From Bacteroidia bacterium (GTDB lineage Bacteria; Bacteroidota; Bacteroidia; J057), in contig JAWPMV010000001.1 in the NCBI GenBank assembly GCA_033391075.1, positions 7,936,001-8,000,000 of the forward strand: 64,000 nt of DNA, read 5' to 3'. The notes below the pieces were generated by a model that did no database searches, was not told the origin of the DNA, and worked only from the letters and a program-made list of their open reading frames with translations. The translations under genes and the position numbers were made by a program. Every line of letters starts with the position of its first letter. Position 1 is the stretch's first letter. Positions 8,122-15,936 of this stretch are shown piece after piece.

Positions 8122-8174
8122 GCTTGAGCTGAGGTCTGTTTTCCTACTTTTCAATAAAAGGGAGTCATAAATAA

Positions 8175-8270
8175 GGCGCGCTGGGGATGCAACGAAAACT
8201 CAGCGGACGGAAATGCGGGTAGGCTCGGTTTTTTCGTTGCGATTTTGGGCAGCTTTTCTAAAAAGCTGCG
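8175..8270. repeat. Intergenic repeat with two hairpins, short copy
   Basis: Contains GCAACGAAAA (8189-8198) with TTTTCGTTGC (8231-8240) and a terminal hairpin GCAGCTTTT/AAAAGCTGC (8249-8269). The terminal X-CTTTTTCTAAAAAG-X' layout is the same as in the 0.3-kb repeats. It lies in the 349-bp gap between the kinase and regulator genes. Confidence 0.55.
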
Positions 8271-8358
8271 AATAGAACCCTCATAAATAGGCCTAAAATG
8301 AAGAAAAGAGACCTAAAAGCTGCGAAAAGAACCAATAACAATCCAAAACACAAAAAAT

Positions 8359-9027
8359 ATGATACACGTAGCCATAGCCGATGACGAAGTCCTATTCCTA
8401 AAAGGGCTCAAAATCCTTATATCAGACTTTGAGGAAATGGAAGTCATCCTCGAGGCCCACAACGGCAAAGACCTCCTGGAAAAACTGGAAGCAGAGGAAA
8501 AGCTTCCGGATATCCTTTTACTCGACCTCAATATGCCGGAAATGAATGGGGTAGAGACAGCCAAACAATTGCAGGAGAAGTATCCCTCCATTCGTTTTAT
8601 CGTGCTTTCCACTTATTTCAGCAAATCCTTCATCATCAACATGATCGAATTGGGAGCTGCTGCTTACCTCCCCAAAAACAGCCTGCCCGAAGAAGTAGAG
8701 GCCAGCATTCGGGAGGTCTATGAAAAAGGATTCTCCTACAATGATAAGGTGATGGAAGTGATCCGGGAAAATCTCGTCAAAAAAACCCGTCCCAAAATCG
8801 CTTTTACGCCCGAGCTCACCGAAAGAGAGAAAGAAGTACTCCAACTCATTTGTGAGCAATACACAGCCGGAGAGATTGCCGAAAAACTATTCATCAGCCC
8901 GCGTACGGTAGAAGGCCATCGCAACAACCTCTTACAAAAATTCAATTGCCGCAATACGGCAGGATTGGTCGTCTATGCCGTGCAAAATAAACTGGTTCAT
9001 ATATCTCCGGATGCGTTCTGGGGATGA
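8359..9027 (+). CDS. Response regulator, NarL/LuxR family
   Basis: A 222-residue cytoplasmic transcription regulator. The receiver domain covers about residues 1-120: acidic pocket Asp8/Asp9 (IADDE), phospho-acceptor Asp56 in LLLDLNMPEMNG, switch Thr/Ser near VLSTY and Lys in LPKNS. The C-terminal LuxR-type helix-turn-helix covers about 153-215 (LTEREKEVLQLICEQYTAGEIA then FISPRTVEGHRNNLLQKF). It probably pairs with the kinase at 7185. Length and domain order are standard. Confidence 0.94.
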   Translation: MIHVAIADDEVLFLKGLKILISDFEEMEVILEAHNGKDLLEKLEAEEKLPDILLLDLNMPEMNGVETAKQLQEKYPSIRFIVLSTYFSKSFIINMIELGAAAYLPKNSLPEEVEASIREVYEKGFSYNDKVMEVIRENLVKKTRPKIAFTPELTEREKEVLQLICEQYTAGEIAEKLFISPRTVEGHRNNLLQKFNCRNTAGLVVYAVQNKLVHISPDAFWG

Positions 9028-9120
9028 TGGACATCAATTTATCTGGCCCGATGATAGTAATCCAATGTCATTAAGTTTAGTCTATATAAAGCAAAGAAGT
9101 TCGCAAAAAACAGCATAGGC

Positions 9121-9215
9121 TGTCATTGCGAGCCTGTTCAACAGGCGAAGCAATCTCCTTGACTTCAAAAGATTATTTGCATTCAAGGGGATTGCTCTCG
9201 TCGCCAGTTCGCATC
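9121..9215. repeat. GTCATTGCGAG / GAAGCAATC palindromic repeat, copy 2 (eroded)
   Basis: The left arm TGTCATTGCGAGCCTGTT through GGCGAAGCAATCTCCTTG closely matches the copy at 8019. The right arm (GGGGATTGCTCTCGTCGCC...) has drifted, so the outer palindrome is no longer perfect. It lies between the regulator gene and the convergent gene at 9277. Confidence 0.65.
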
Positions 9216-9217
9216 AA

Positions 9218-9255
9218 AAAACATATGCCTGTACTTCCGCAAAAGTACAGGCATA
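9218..9255 (-). terminator. Terminator of the CFI-box-like gene
   Basis: TATGCCTGTACTT (9224-9236) pairs with AAGTACAGGCATA (9243-9255), a perfect 13-bp stem with a 6-base loop. On the minus strand it is followed by GTTTTTTG. It lies 21 bases past the stop of the minus-strand gene. Confidence 0.85.
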
Positions 9256-9276
9256 CTCATAAGATAATTTTTGCTT

Positions 9277-10227
9277 CTAGTACAGCTTTTCAGCCGCATA
9301 TTCCCTGGCCATTTCATCCAGGGAATCCTCCAGCAGATAAACCGCCTTTTGGTACTGCTTAGTCAGCAGCAATTGCTTAAAAGGCACCATTTTATCCAGA
9401 TAAATTTTCGTCAGAATAGTCTGTGAATTAGCCTTGCCTTTAATCAGCGAAGCAATCAAGGGAGAAATGAAATAATACATCTCATAGAGCATAGCGCCTT
9501 TTTCGTATTTCAATAATTCTTTATCCCGGAAAGATCGATAGAAATCCAGTTCTGTTTCCTGACTTTGGGCTTGGGCCGAAAGGGTAGTGAAGCAGTCTTC
9601 GCCACCTGTTCCTGGGCCTGGGCCAGGACAGGAAGTTGGGCAAGGTCGAGGGAAATTCAGAAACACCTGATCATAGGCTTCATGTTGGACATTAAGCTTA
9701 TTCATAAGCCCTTTCACCAAACCCACCTTCATTCCCATATAATATTGGATAAAGGCACAGTCTGTATCATCCAGTAAATTCTCCAGTTTTTCTTTCCCAA
9801 AGAAATTTCCGCGAATCACTTTTTTATAAACGGCCTGGGAATCTCTTTCAACTATATGCTGCACATAATTGCTCATCAGTTGGGCGATCTCTTTGAGTGA
9901 GTGAATCTTTCCATTGCTATCATAATATCCGCCTTCCTGTAGCAAAGCTTTGGAAGCCATGTCGTATTCAGAAGTGTTGGTGCAGGGGATGAGAAAGAGC
10001 AGCATACTAGCGGGATTTTTGCTGTCTTTGAGACCATGCATAAAGCGGATGCCCTTGATCGCCGGAGCGCTAAAAAGCACCTCTTCAAATAGCTCCCGGG
10101 AAATCTGAAAGGAGTCTGGGAATTCGGGATAGGCAGCCTGATAGGCTTCGGTTTGTGCCTGGAAGTTTTTTTCCGTGATGAATCTCCCTACCTCAATGGC
10201 TTTTTGTGGGTTTTGCGATTTTTTCAT
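9277..10227 (-). CDS. Unknown protein with FPRPCPTSCPGPG motif and CFI-box-like C-terminus
   Basis: A 316-residue protein from the ATG at 10227; the longer open frame to 10359 has no better start. There is no signal peptide. A central Cys-Pro-Gly segment FPRPCPTSCPGPGPGTGG resembles the tail of the lipoprotein encoded at 5828. After it comes EDCFTTLSAQAQ, then LDFYRSFRDKELLKYEKGAM and YYFISPLIASLIKGKA, which follow the pattern of CFI-box C-terminal domains (CFIATAxYGS, LRxFRDxxL, YYxxSPxIAxxI). The box itself is degenerate: CFTTLSAQ where CFIATAAY is usual. Function unknown. It has a strong terminator of its own. Confidence 0.72.
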   Translation of the reverse strand: MKKSQNPQKAIEVGRFITEKNFQAQTEAYQAAYPEFPDSFQISRELFEEVLFSAPAIKGIRFMHGLKDSKNPASMLLFLIPCTNTSEYDMASKALLQEGGYYDSNGKIHSLKEIAQLMSNYVQHIVERDSQAVYKKVIRGNFFGKEKLENLLDDTDCAFIQYYMGMKVGLVKGLMNKLNVQHEAYDQVFLNFPRPCPTSCPGPGPGTGGEDCFTTLSAQAQSQETELDFYRSFRDKELLKYEKGAMLYEMYYFISPLIASLIKGKANSQTILTKIYLDKMVPFKQLLLTKQYQKAVYLLEDSLDEMAREYAAEKLY

Positions 10228-10390
10228 GTTGTTTAAAATGTTACATAAAGATTGCTCAAAATAAATTAGGGAATAATTCAGGGGGATGAAATAGCTGTTG
10301 AAATCTTTTCGTGTGTGGTATGTCGCAAGACCGTAGGTGGGGATTGCTATCGTCGCCATTTCGATCCCGATCCTTTCTGTCTCAATATTT

Positions 10391-10430
10391 TCCCCAAAAA
10401 AGAAAAGGCCAGTCCCGAAGAACTGACCTT
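10391..10430 (-). terminator. Terminator of dapD
   Basis: AAGGCCAGT (10405-10413) and ACTGACCTT (10422-10430) form a 9-bp stem with one mismatch. On the minus strand it is followed by TTCTTTTTTGGGG. It starts 22 bases past the dapD stop. Confidence 0.8.
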
Positions 10431-10452
10431 ATATATCATTAACCCATGAGGC

Positions 10453-11268
10453 TTACACACTCACGCCAAAATCTCTCAAGGCATCATTGAGCGAAACTTT
10501 CTTATCTGTCGAAGGCTTTCTTTTCCCAATGATCAACGCACAAGTTACCTGATAGGTGCCTGCTGGAAATTCTTTGGAAATGCTACCGGGAATCACTACG
10601 CTTCTTTCGGGTACATAGCCGCGGTATTCAATAGGTTCATGCCCAGAAACATCGATGATTTTGGAAGAAGCTGTCAGCACTACATTGGCCCCCAAAACTG
10701 CTTCCTTGCCCACACGTACCCCTTCAACCACAATCGAACGGCTTCCAATAAAGGCATCGTCTTCGATAATCACGGGAGCTGCTTGTACGGGCTCCAATAC
10801 ACCTCCGATTCCAACTCCACCACTCAAGTGTACATTCTTGCCGATCTGTGCACAGGAACCCACTGTGGCCCAGGTATCGACCATGCTTCCTTTTTCTACA
10901 TGTGCACCGATGTTCACATAACTCGGCATCATTACTACACCCGGAGAAATATAAGCGCCATAGCGAGCCGTTGCTGGAGGAACTACCCGTATGCCTTGTG
11001 CTTCATAATCTCTCTTAAGCTCCATTTTGTCATGATACTCAAAAGGAGGGAGCTCGATGGTTTTCATTTTCTGGATGGGGAAATAAAGGATCACGGCCTT
11101 TTTTACCCAATCGTTTACCTGCCAACCTTCAGCAGTTGGTTCGGCGCAACGCAAACGACCTTTATCCAATTCTTCGATGATATGCCTGATGGCTTCCTGG
11201 GTCTTGGTTTCTTTGAGTAAAGCTCTGTTTTCCCAGGCGGCTTCTATTTGATTTTTTAACTCTTGCAT
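10453..11268 (-). CDS. dapD: 2,3,4,5-tetrahydropyridine-2,6-dicarboxylate N-succinyltransferase
   Basis: A 271-residue cytoplasmic enzyme (E. coli DapD has 274 residues) that succinylates tetrahydrodipicolinate with succinyl-CoA in the diaminopimelate and lysine pathway. An N-terminal helical domain (KNQIEAAWENRALL) is followed by a left-handed beta-helix of hexapeptide repeats, visible from PPATARYGAYISPGVVMMPS through VNIGAHVEKGSMVDTWATVG to VGIGGVLEP. DAFIGSRSIVVEGV is the conserved succinyl-CoA side. It is a single-gene unit with a terminator. TATTTTG on the minus strand (11329-11323), 55 bases upstream of the start, is a possible promoter variant. Confidence 0.97.
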   Translation of the reverse strand: MQELKNQIEAAWENRALLKETKTQEAIRHIIEELDKGRLRCAEPTAEGWQVNDWVKKAVILYFPIQKMKTIELPPFEYHDKMELKRDYEAQGIRVVPPATARYGAYISPGVVMMPSYVNIGAHVEKGSMVDTWATVGSCAQIGKNVHLSGGVGIGGVLEPVQAAPVIIEDDAFIGSRSIVVEGVRVGKEAVLGANVVLTASSKIIDVSGHEPIEYRGYVPERSVVIPGSISKEFPAGTYQVTCALIIGKRKPSTDKKVSLNDALRDFGVSV

Positions 11269-11341
11269 GGCTCGTTTGATTTTATCTGATCAATTAGCTG
11301 AATTTTCCTGATTTTCGCGGCGCAAAATACAAGATTCAGGC

Positions 11342-11480
11342 GAAAAAAAAAGCAGTCCCTCTTTTGGGGACTGCATCAAACAAGCATGATACAATGCAAA
11401 CACACAATCTAGTTCTTTATATAAGGCCTGCCTAAAAGCATAAGCCTGCTTCCCGAAGGAAGTATTTTTCTAATATGTAG
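11342..11480 (-). ncRNA. Candidate small RNA ending in a strong terminator
   Basis: On the minus strand GCAGTCCC (11374-11367) and GGGACTGC (11359-11352) make an 8-bp stem followed by ten T residues (11351-11342), a textbook terminator. No gene lies immediately upstream in that orientation, so something short must be transcribed. About 90 bases upstream is CTTCC-TTCG-GGAAG (11462-11449), a UUCG-capped hairpin. There is no convincing reading frame. The 5' end and promoter were not found, and no known RNA family was recognised. Confidence 0.3.
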
Positions 11481-11694
11481 GCCCTTGATTCTGGGCCGGG
11501 GAAAATTGCCGAGGAATTGGAAATCTATGCGATTGAGAGCCTGTTGGCACATTTCGCAGCTTTTCGGCTTTGAATTATTTAGAGAATAAGAACGCGCTTA
11601 TTTGTTATTTAGATAGGGAGAGTAGGGGGAAGTCACCTCTTAGAATTAAAAATTTATTCATCTTTTTTTGAGCATGAGTTAGCTTGTTTTTCTT

Positions 11695-11920
11695 CTTCTT
11701 TTCCCTTGATGGAAAAGAAGCAAAAGATCAAGCTGCTGCAAAGGGGAGGTGTTGGAGTATTAGCGTGTTAGTGTGGTAGCGTTTGCGGAATACAGGAACC
11801 CAAAAACCACCCAACCCAATACCTAAGCGCGATGGCCCTGCAGAGCCCATCGGGAGCTGGGGCGGCATGTGCAGCTGACTTTGGGCTCTGCGATTTTTCC
11901 CCCTTTTTCTAAAAAAGGGG
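11695..11920. repeat. 0.3-kb composite intergenic repeat, copy 3
   Basis: Begins with the CTTCTTTTC/GAAAAGAAG hairpin (11695-11720) and ends with a CCCCTTTTT/AAAAAGGGG hairpin (11900-11920). It shares ATCAAGCTGCTGCAAA, the GTGTTAGTGT stretch and the segment TTTGGGCTCTGCGATTTTT with the copies at 3673 and 5188. It lies in the 925-bp gene-poor stretch between dapD and the gene at 12194. Confidence 0.75.
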
Positions 11921-12055
11921 AAAGACTTCTTAGAAACATCATCCATTATAGAAAAACCTACAAATAAGAAAAAAGAAAGAGACAGTTCGGCTTCTCTCAC
12001 TGTGACACAATGTGTTTTAGCTGTTACAAATAAATGTACGAAACTGATCCCAAAG

Positions 12056-12126
12056 CAAGGCGCGCTAGCCCTGTAGAGCCCATCGGGCGCTGCGATTTTT
12101 CCCCCTTTTTCTAAAAAAGGGGGAAA
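12056..12126. repeat. 0.3-kb repeat, terminal fragment
   Basis: Only the right end of the composite repeat: GGCGCGCTAGCCCTGTAGAG, then GCGCTGCGATTTTT and a CCCCCTTTTT/AAAAAGGGGG hairpin. It lies 130 bp beyond the third copy in the same orientation. Confidence 0.6.
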
Positions 12127-12193
12127 GAAACCCTAAACCATACTTAAAAAAATATGTCTCAGAGAAAATCTGGCAAAAAGAAGCAACGCTTCA

Positions 12194-12877
12194 CTAGTCC
12201 TGCCAATAATTCAGGTCCTTATTCTTCTTCTTTCGCGTTCGATTGACGATATGCTGCAACAATCGCGTCGCGGCTATGGGGTCAAATCCAATGGTAGGTA
12301 CGAGATTCTGGGTACGATAATAATCGTAATACATTTGGCGAGCCACCATGAGGCGTTCATTTCCGTCCACGGGCAGGGTCGCCATAAGGGTATGCAGCTT
12401 TTCCGGATCGAGATTATCCCGGGCAGCTTTTTCTTCCGGACTTTCCAGTACATCCATATTAATCACGGCTGTACGCAATTCTTCCGGCGTATCATAAGGA
12501 AAGATATAAACCGTATCTATGGTAAGGCTATCTTCGAGGAGATAATTTACAACATACAGATATCCACTGCTGAGGTCGCCTTGATATTCTTCCAGATAGT
12601 CTCTGACGATCAATTTACTGTCATGATACCCAATGTGGCTGAAGTAGAGCGTATCTGCAGATCCTACCGGAATGCTGTAAAATCCTTCGGAATTACTGAT
12701 GGCGCCCCGACGGGTATGATTGACTTGCACCCGCACGAAGGGAACGACTTCGCTAGAGGTTTTACTGATCACCATACCGGATATCTGATAGATCCCATTA
12801 TCCTGTGCTTGCAGCAATTGAGGCATAGCTGCAGCGATAATGAATAGGATCGGGAGGAAAAGGGACGAAAATCTCAT
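12194..12877 (-). CDS. Secreted protein with carboxypeptidase-regulatory-like domain
   Basis: A 227-residue protein starting at the ATG at 12877, with signal peptide MRFSSLFLPILFIIAAAMPQ and cleavage near LLQAQ. Residues about 28-105 form a CarboxypepD_reg-like beta sandwich: YQISGMVISKTSSEVVPFVR, NSEGFYSIPV and DTLYFSHIGY are the usual landmarks (G.V....T..P...V.V, G.F.I.V, D.L.FS.IGY). This domain usually occurs at the start of TonB-dependent receptors; here it stands alone with a charged C-terminus (NRTRKKKNKD), so it is an exported stand-alone form. A TATCTTTA element lies just upstream. Divergent from the GSCFA gene. Confidence 0.8.
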   Translation of the reverse strand: MRFSSLFLPILFIIAAAMPQLLQAQDNGIYQISGMVISKTSSEVVPFVRVQVNHTRRGAISNSEGFYSIPVGSADTLYFSHIGYHDSKLIVRDYLEEYQGDLSSGYLYVVNYLLEDSLTIDTVYIFPYDTPEELRTAVINMDVLESPEEKAARDNLDPEKLHTLMATLPVDGNERLMVARQMYYDYYRTQNLVPTIGFDPIAATRLLQHIVNRTRKKKNKDLNYWQD

Positions 12878-13021
12878 ATTGTAAAGATAGTGGAAAATGC
12901 CGCTATTTGGAAGAGTTCGGTGTACAATTACAACGAATGCATTTGGCAGATGGTTTATCAATAGATAAATTACTTTCCATTTTTCCTTAATAGTTGTACA
13001 AAAGGCGACAAAGGTTGCATC

Positions 13022-13978
13022 ATGAAGTTCCGTACCGAACTCCCCCATAAGGCCTCTTCCTTACAGATTGATCATCAAACAAAAATCCTCTCTCTGGGCT
13101 CTTGTTTTGCTGATCGGATCGGCCAACGCATGCGGAAAAATAAGTTTCAAATCCACATAAATCCCCTCGGTATTTCCTACAATCCCATTTCGCTTGGGAG
13201 GATGTTGAGCTGGATGATGGGGAAAGAAGAATTGGATGAAATTCGCTACCATGAGCAAAGAGGGCAATACTTTTCCTTTGACCTGCATTCCTCCTGGGCA
13301 AGAGAAGATAAAGCTGATCTGGAGAAAGACTTGGCCGAAAAGCGTCAGTTTTTGGAGAATTACCTGAAAACAGCGGATGCAATTATCCTGACTTTTGGCA
13401 CCGCTCGTGTGTATCGCTCACTCGAAAGTCAAAAAATCGTTGCCAACAATTATGCCTTTCCGGCCGATATGTTTCAGAAGGAATTGCTGAGTCTGGAGGA
13501 AACGAAAGCCAGCTATGAGAACTTGATTCAGGAATTGAAGGTCTACAATCCAGATATACAGATTTTGCTTACGGTCAGTCCGGTTCGGCATGTGCGGGAT
13601 GGTTTAGAGGAAAATGCGGTAAGCAAATCCCTCCTTCGCATCCTCTGCCATCAATTGGAAGAATCTCAGGCTTTCATCCATTATTTTCCGGCCTACGAAA
13701 TCATGTTGGATGATCTCAGGGACTACCGCTTCTACGAAGCCGACCTCATTCACCCCAATGAACAAGCGGAATCCTACATTTGGGAAGTATTTTCCAAACG
13801 CTACTTGAATGCCTACAGTCTGGACCTACTCGAAAAGATTGCAGCCATTCAGCGCGACCTTGCCCACAAGGCCTTTCGCCCGGATTCCGAAGCTCATCAG
13901 AAATTTCTCCAAAAGCTTGAGCAAAAGATCGCGGCTATGCCGGATTATTTGGACTTTGAGGAGGAGCGTAGGAGCTAA
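13022..13978 (+). CDS. GSCFA domain protein
   Basis: A 318-residue protein with the family signature LSLGSCFADRIGQRMRKNKF at residues about 22-41 and the usual start MKFRTELP. Later landmarks are ILTFGTARVYRS, NPDIQILLTVSPVRHVRDG and DLIHPNEQAESYIWE; the GSCFA Ser/Cys region, the Thr-rich strand and the terminal Asp-x-x-His (DLIH) fit an SGNH-hydrolase-like fold. The family is common in Bacteroidota; its substrate is not established. No signal peptide. It is preceded by a 144-bp divergent promoter region. Confidence 0.93.
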   Translation: MKFRTELPHKASSLQIDHQTKILSLGSCFADRIGQRMRKNKFQIHINPLGISYNPISLGRMLSWMMGKEELDEIRYHEQRGQYFSFDLHSSWAREDKADLEKDLAEKRQFLENYLKTADAIILTFGTARVYRSLESQKIVANNYAFPADMFQKELLSLEETKASYENLIQELKVYNPDIQILLTVSPVRHVRDGLEENAVSKSLLRILCHQLEESQAFIHYFPAYEIMLDDLRDYRFYEADLIHPNEQAESYIWEVFSKRYLNAYSLDLLEKIAAIQRDLAHKAFRPDSEAHQKFLQKLEQKIAAMPDYLDFEEERRS

Positions 13979-13985
13979 ACAAGCG

Positions 13986-14167
13986 TGTCATCCCAGACTC
14001 TGTCTAGGGAGCTTGTATTCTCATTACACCAAATAATACATGATCTCTCAGCCCTCATGCCCTCTCGCATCCCAACTTCGAGATGACCTGTGGTTAGGCC
14101 TGCGGGACATTTCGTCCCGTAGCGGATGGGTAAAGGGAGATCCTCCCACTCCGGTCAGGGTGACAGC
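13986..14167. repeat. TGTCATCCC...GGGTGACAG repeat, copy 1
   Basis: Starts TGTCATCCCAG and ends AGGGTGACAG, so the ends are inverted with one mismatch. It shares with the next copy CTTGTATTCTCATTACACCA, ATCCCAACTTCGAGATGA and GGATGGGTAAAGGGAGATCC. Non-coding; it follows the GSCFA gene directly. Confidence 0.7.
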
Positions 14168-14185
14168 TGCGCTTGATACAAATCT

Positions 14186-14405
14186 TGTCATCCCGAGGCT
14201 TGGATACGCCTTGGCTCCAGTGCGCCGAGGGACCTTGTATTCTCATTACACCAAATAATACATGATCTCTCAGTCCTCATGCCCTCTCGCATCCCAACTT
14301 CGAGATGATCTGCGGTTAGGCCTGCGGGACATTTCCATTTGAAGGGAAACGTCCCGTAGCGGATGGGTAAAGGGAGATCCTCCCACTCCGGTCAGGGTGA
14401 CAGCT
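14186..14405. repeat. TGTCATCCC...GGGTGACAG repeat, copy 2
   Basis: A direct repeat of the unit at 13986, offset by 200 bp, with small insertions (for example CATTTGAAGGGAAACGT near 14335). The shared segments are nearly identical. The rest of the 626-bp gap, to the rmuC start, shows no gene; a TATTTTG at 14568-14574 may be the rmuC promoter. Confidence 0.7.
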
Positions 14406-14604
14406 TTGCTTATTAGGAGATGACAATCCCTCCCGGCTCCTGCGCGCACTCCTTTGTTTGTTCAAACAAGGGAGTGTGGGCTTGAGGCGGTGGGTCCAGT
14501 AAGGTAATCCTAAAATATTTAGATAATCGCTCATTTTTTTAGAAAAAATACTAATTTAATGGGCGAATATTTTGTCCCACAAAATTAATACCTACCCAAA
14601 TCCT

Positions 14605-15771
14605 ATGATAGATTGGCTTTCTTTCGCTTTGGGAATCTCTCTTGGACTGCTGCTGGCTGGCATAGCCTTGATATGGATGCTTTATCCTCGCTATAGAAAA
14701 GAGCGAGAAAAGGCCATTCAACTGGAACAGGAAAAGGATCGGCTTTCTACCCTTGTGGATCAGGTGACCGAACAAAGTATGCAGTTTGAAAATGTCGCCA
14801 ATCGCGTATTGGAGCACAACAGTCAGAAACTCAAAGAGCAAAACCAAGAAAACCTCCAGCACATCCTCAATCCCCTCAAGGAGAAAATTCAGGCCTTTGA
14901 GAAAAAAGTGGAGGATACCTACCAAAAAGAAGCGAGAGAAAGGCACTCATTAAAAGACCAGGTCAAAGAACTGCATAGCCTCAATCTGCAGATGACAGAA
15001 GAAGCCCGCAACCTCACGCGAGCCCTTAAGGGAGATAGCAAAGCGCAGGGAAATTGGGGTGAAATGATTTTGGCGAAAGTACTCGAAGGTAGTGGACTAA
15101 GAGAAGGAAAAGAATTTGTGGTGCAGGGCAAAGACATGCAATTGCAATCCATCAATGGGAAACGTCTGCAACCGGATGTGATCATCAATTTGCCGGATCA
15201 GAAACATCTGATTATCGATGCCAAGGTTTCCCTTACTGCCTACGAAAGATTTGTAGATGCAGAAGATGAGATTCGGCCTATTCATATCAAACAACATCTG
15301 GATTCGGTTTCCAAGCATATAAAAGAGTTGAGCGATAAGCACTACCATGGACTGGATACCCTCAATAGTCCGGACTTTGTTTTGATGTTTATGCCGGTAG
15401 AACCTGCTTTTAGTATAGCTATTCAGGAAAAACCAGAACTCTTTGCTTTTGCATGGGAAAGAAAAATCGTCCTGGTCAGTCCGACTACTTTGCTGGCTAC
15501 CTTAAAAACAGTTGCTTCTATTTGGCAAATAGATCAGCAAAACCAGAATGCACGGGAGATCGCTCGTCAGGGAGGAGCTATGTATGATAAGTTTGTGCTT
15601 TTTGTAGAGGAATTGGAAAAATTGGGGAAGCATATAGACCGTACCGCCGAATCCTATCACCAGGCGAAACAGAAACTCAGCCTCGGTAGAGGGAATCTCA
15701 TTTCGCGAGCAGAAAAACTTCGGGATTTGGGCGCGAAAACCAATAAAAAACTGGAATCTCCACCTTCTTAA
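14605..15771 (+). CDS. rmuC: DNA recombination protein RmuC
   Basis: A 388-residue protein. An N-terminal membrane helix (MIDWLSFALGISLGLLLAG onward) is followed by a long coiled coil (about residues 30-140) and the RmuC nuclease-like domain: GNWGEMILAKVLEGSGLREG, LPDQKHLIIDAKVSLTAYER and FMPVEPAF are its landmarks. The family limits recombination between short inverted repeats and belongs to the PD-(D/E)xK fold group; DAKVS carries the expected Asp and Lys. The open frame begins at a TTG at 14572, but the ATG at 14605 starts exactly at the membrane helix and is preferred. Confidence 0.93.
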   Translation: MIDWLSFALGISLGLLLAGIALIWMLYPRYRKEREKAIQLEQEKDRLSTLVDQVTEQSMQFENVANRVLEHNSQKLKEQNQENLQHILNPLKEKIQAFEKKVEDTYQKEARERHSLKDQVKELHSLNLQMTEEARNLTRALKGDSKAQGNWGEMILAKVLEGSGLREGKEFVVQGKDMQLQSINGKRLQPDVIINLPDQKHLIIDAKVSLTAYERFVDAEDEIRPIHIKQHLDSVSKHIKELSDKHYHGLDTLNSPDFVLMFMPVEPAFSIAIQEKPELFAFAWERKIVLVSPTTLLATLKTVASIWQIDQQNQNAREIARQGGAMYDKFVLFVEELEKLGKHIDRTAESYHQAKQKLSLGRGNLISRAEKLRDLGAKTNKKLESPPS

Positions 15772-15818
15772 GCAGGAATCCCTAGTCCGATAAATCGTCC
15801 TTTATTACCTCCTGTGAA

Positions 15819-15846
15819 GCCTTTAGGCCTAAAGGCCAATTTTTTC
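15819..15846 (+). terminator. Probable terminator of rmuC
   Basis: GCCTTTA (15819-15825) and TAAAGGC (15830-15836) pair around GGCC, together an 18-bp perfect palindrome, followed by CAATTTTTTC. It lies 48 bases past the stop. Confidence 0.55.
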
Positions 15847-15936
15847 TTGCTATTGTAGGCTTTTCTTTTCAACTTGAGCCACTTCCTCGCCTAAGGATCG
15901 TATTGAGTGTGTGGGCGGAAGCAAAAAAGAATTAGA

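Noticed and set aside
13986-14405. Possible CRISPR array
   Set aside because: Only two units of about 200 bp with inverted ends and no short regular spacers; the SprB repeats are coding. No CRISPR repeats or cas genes were seen.
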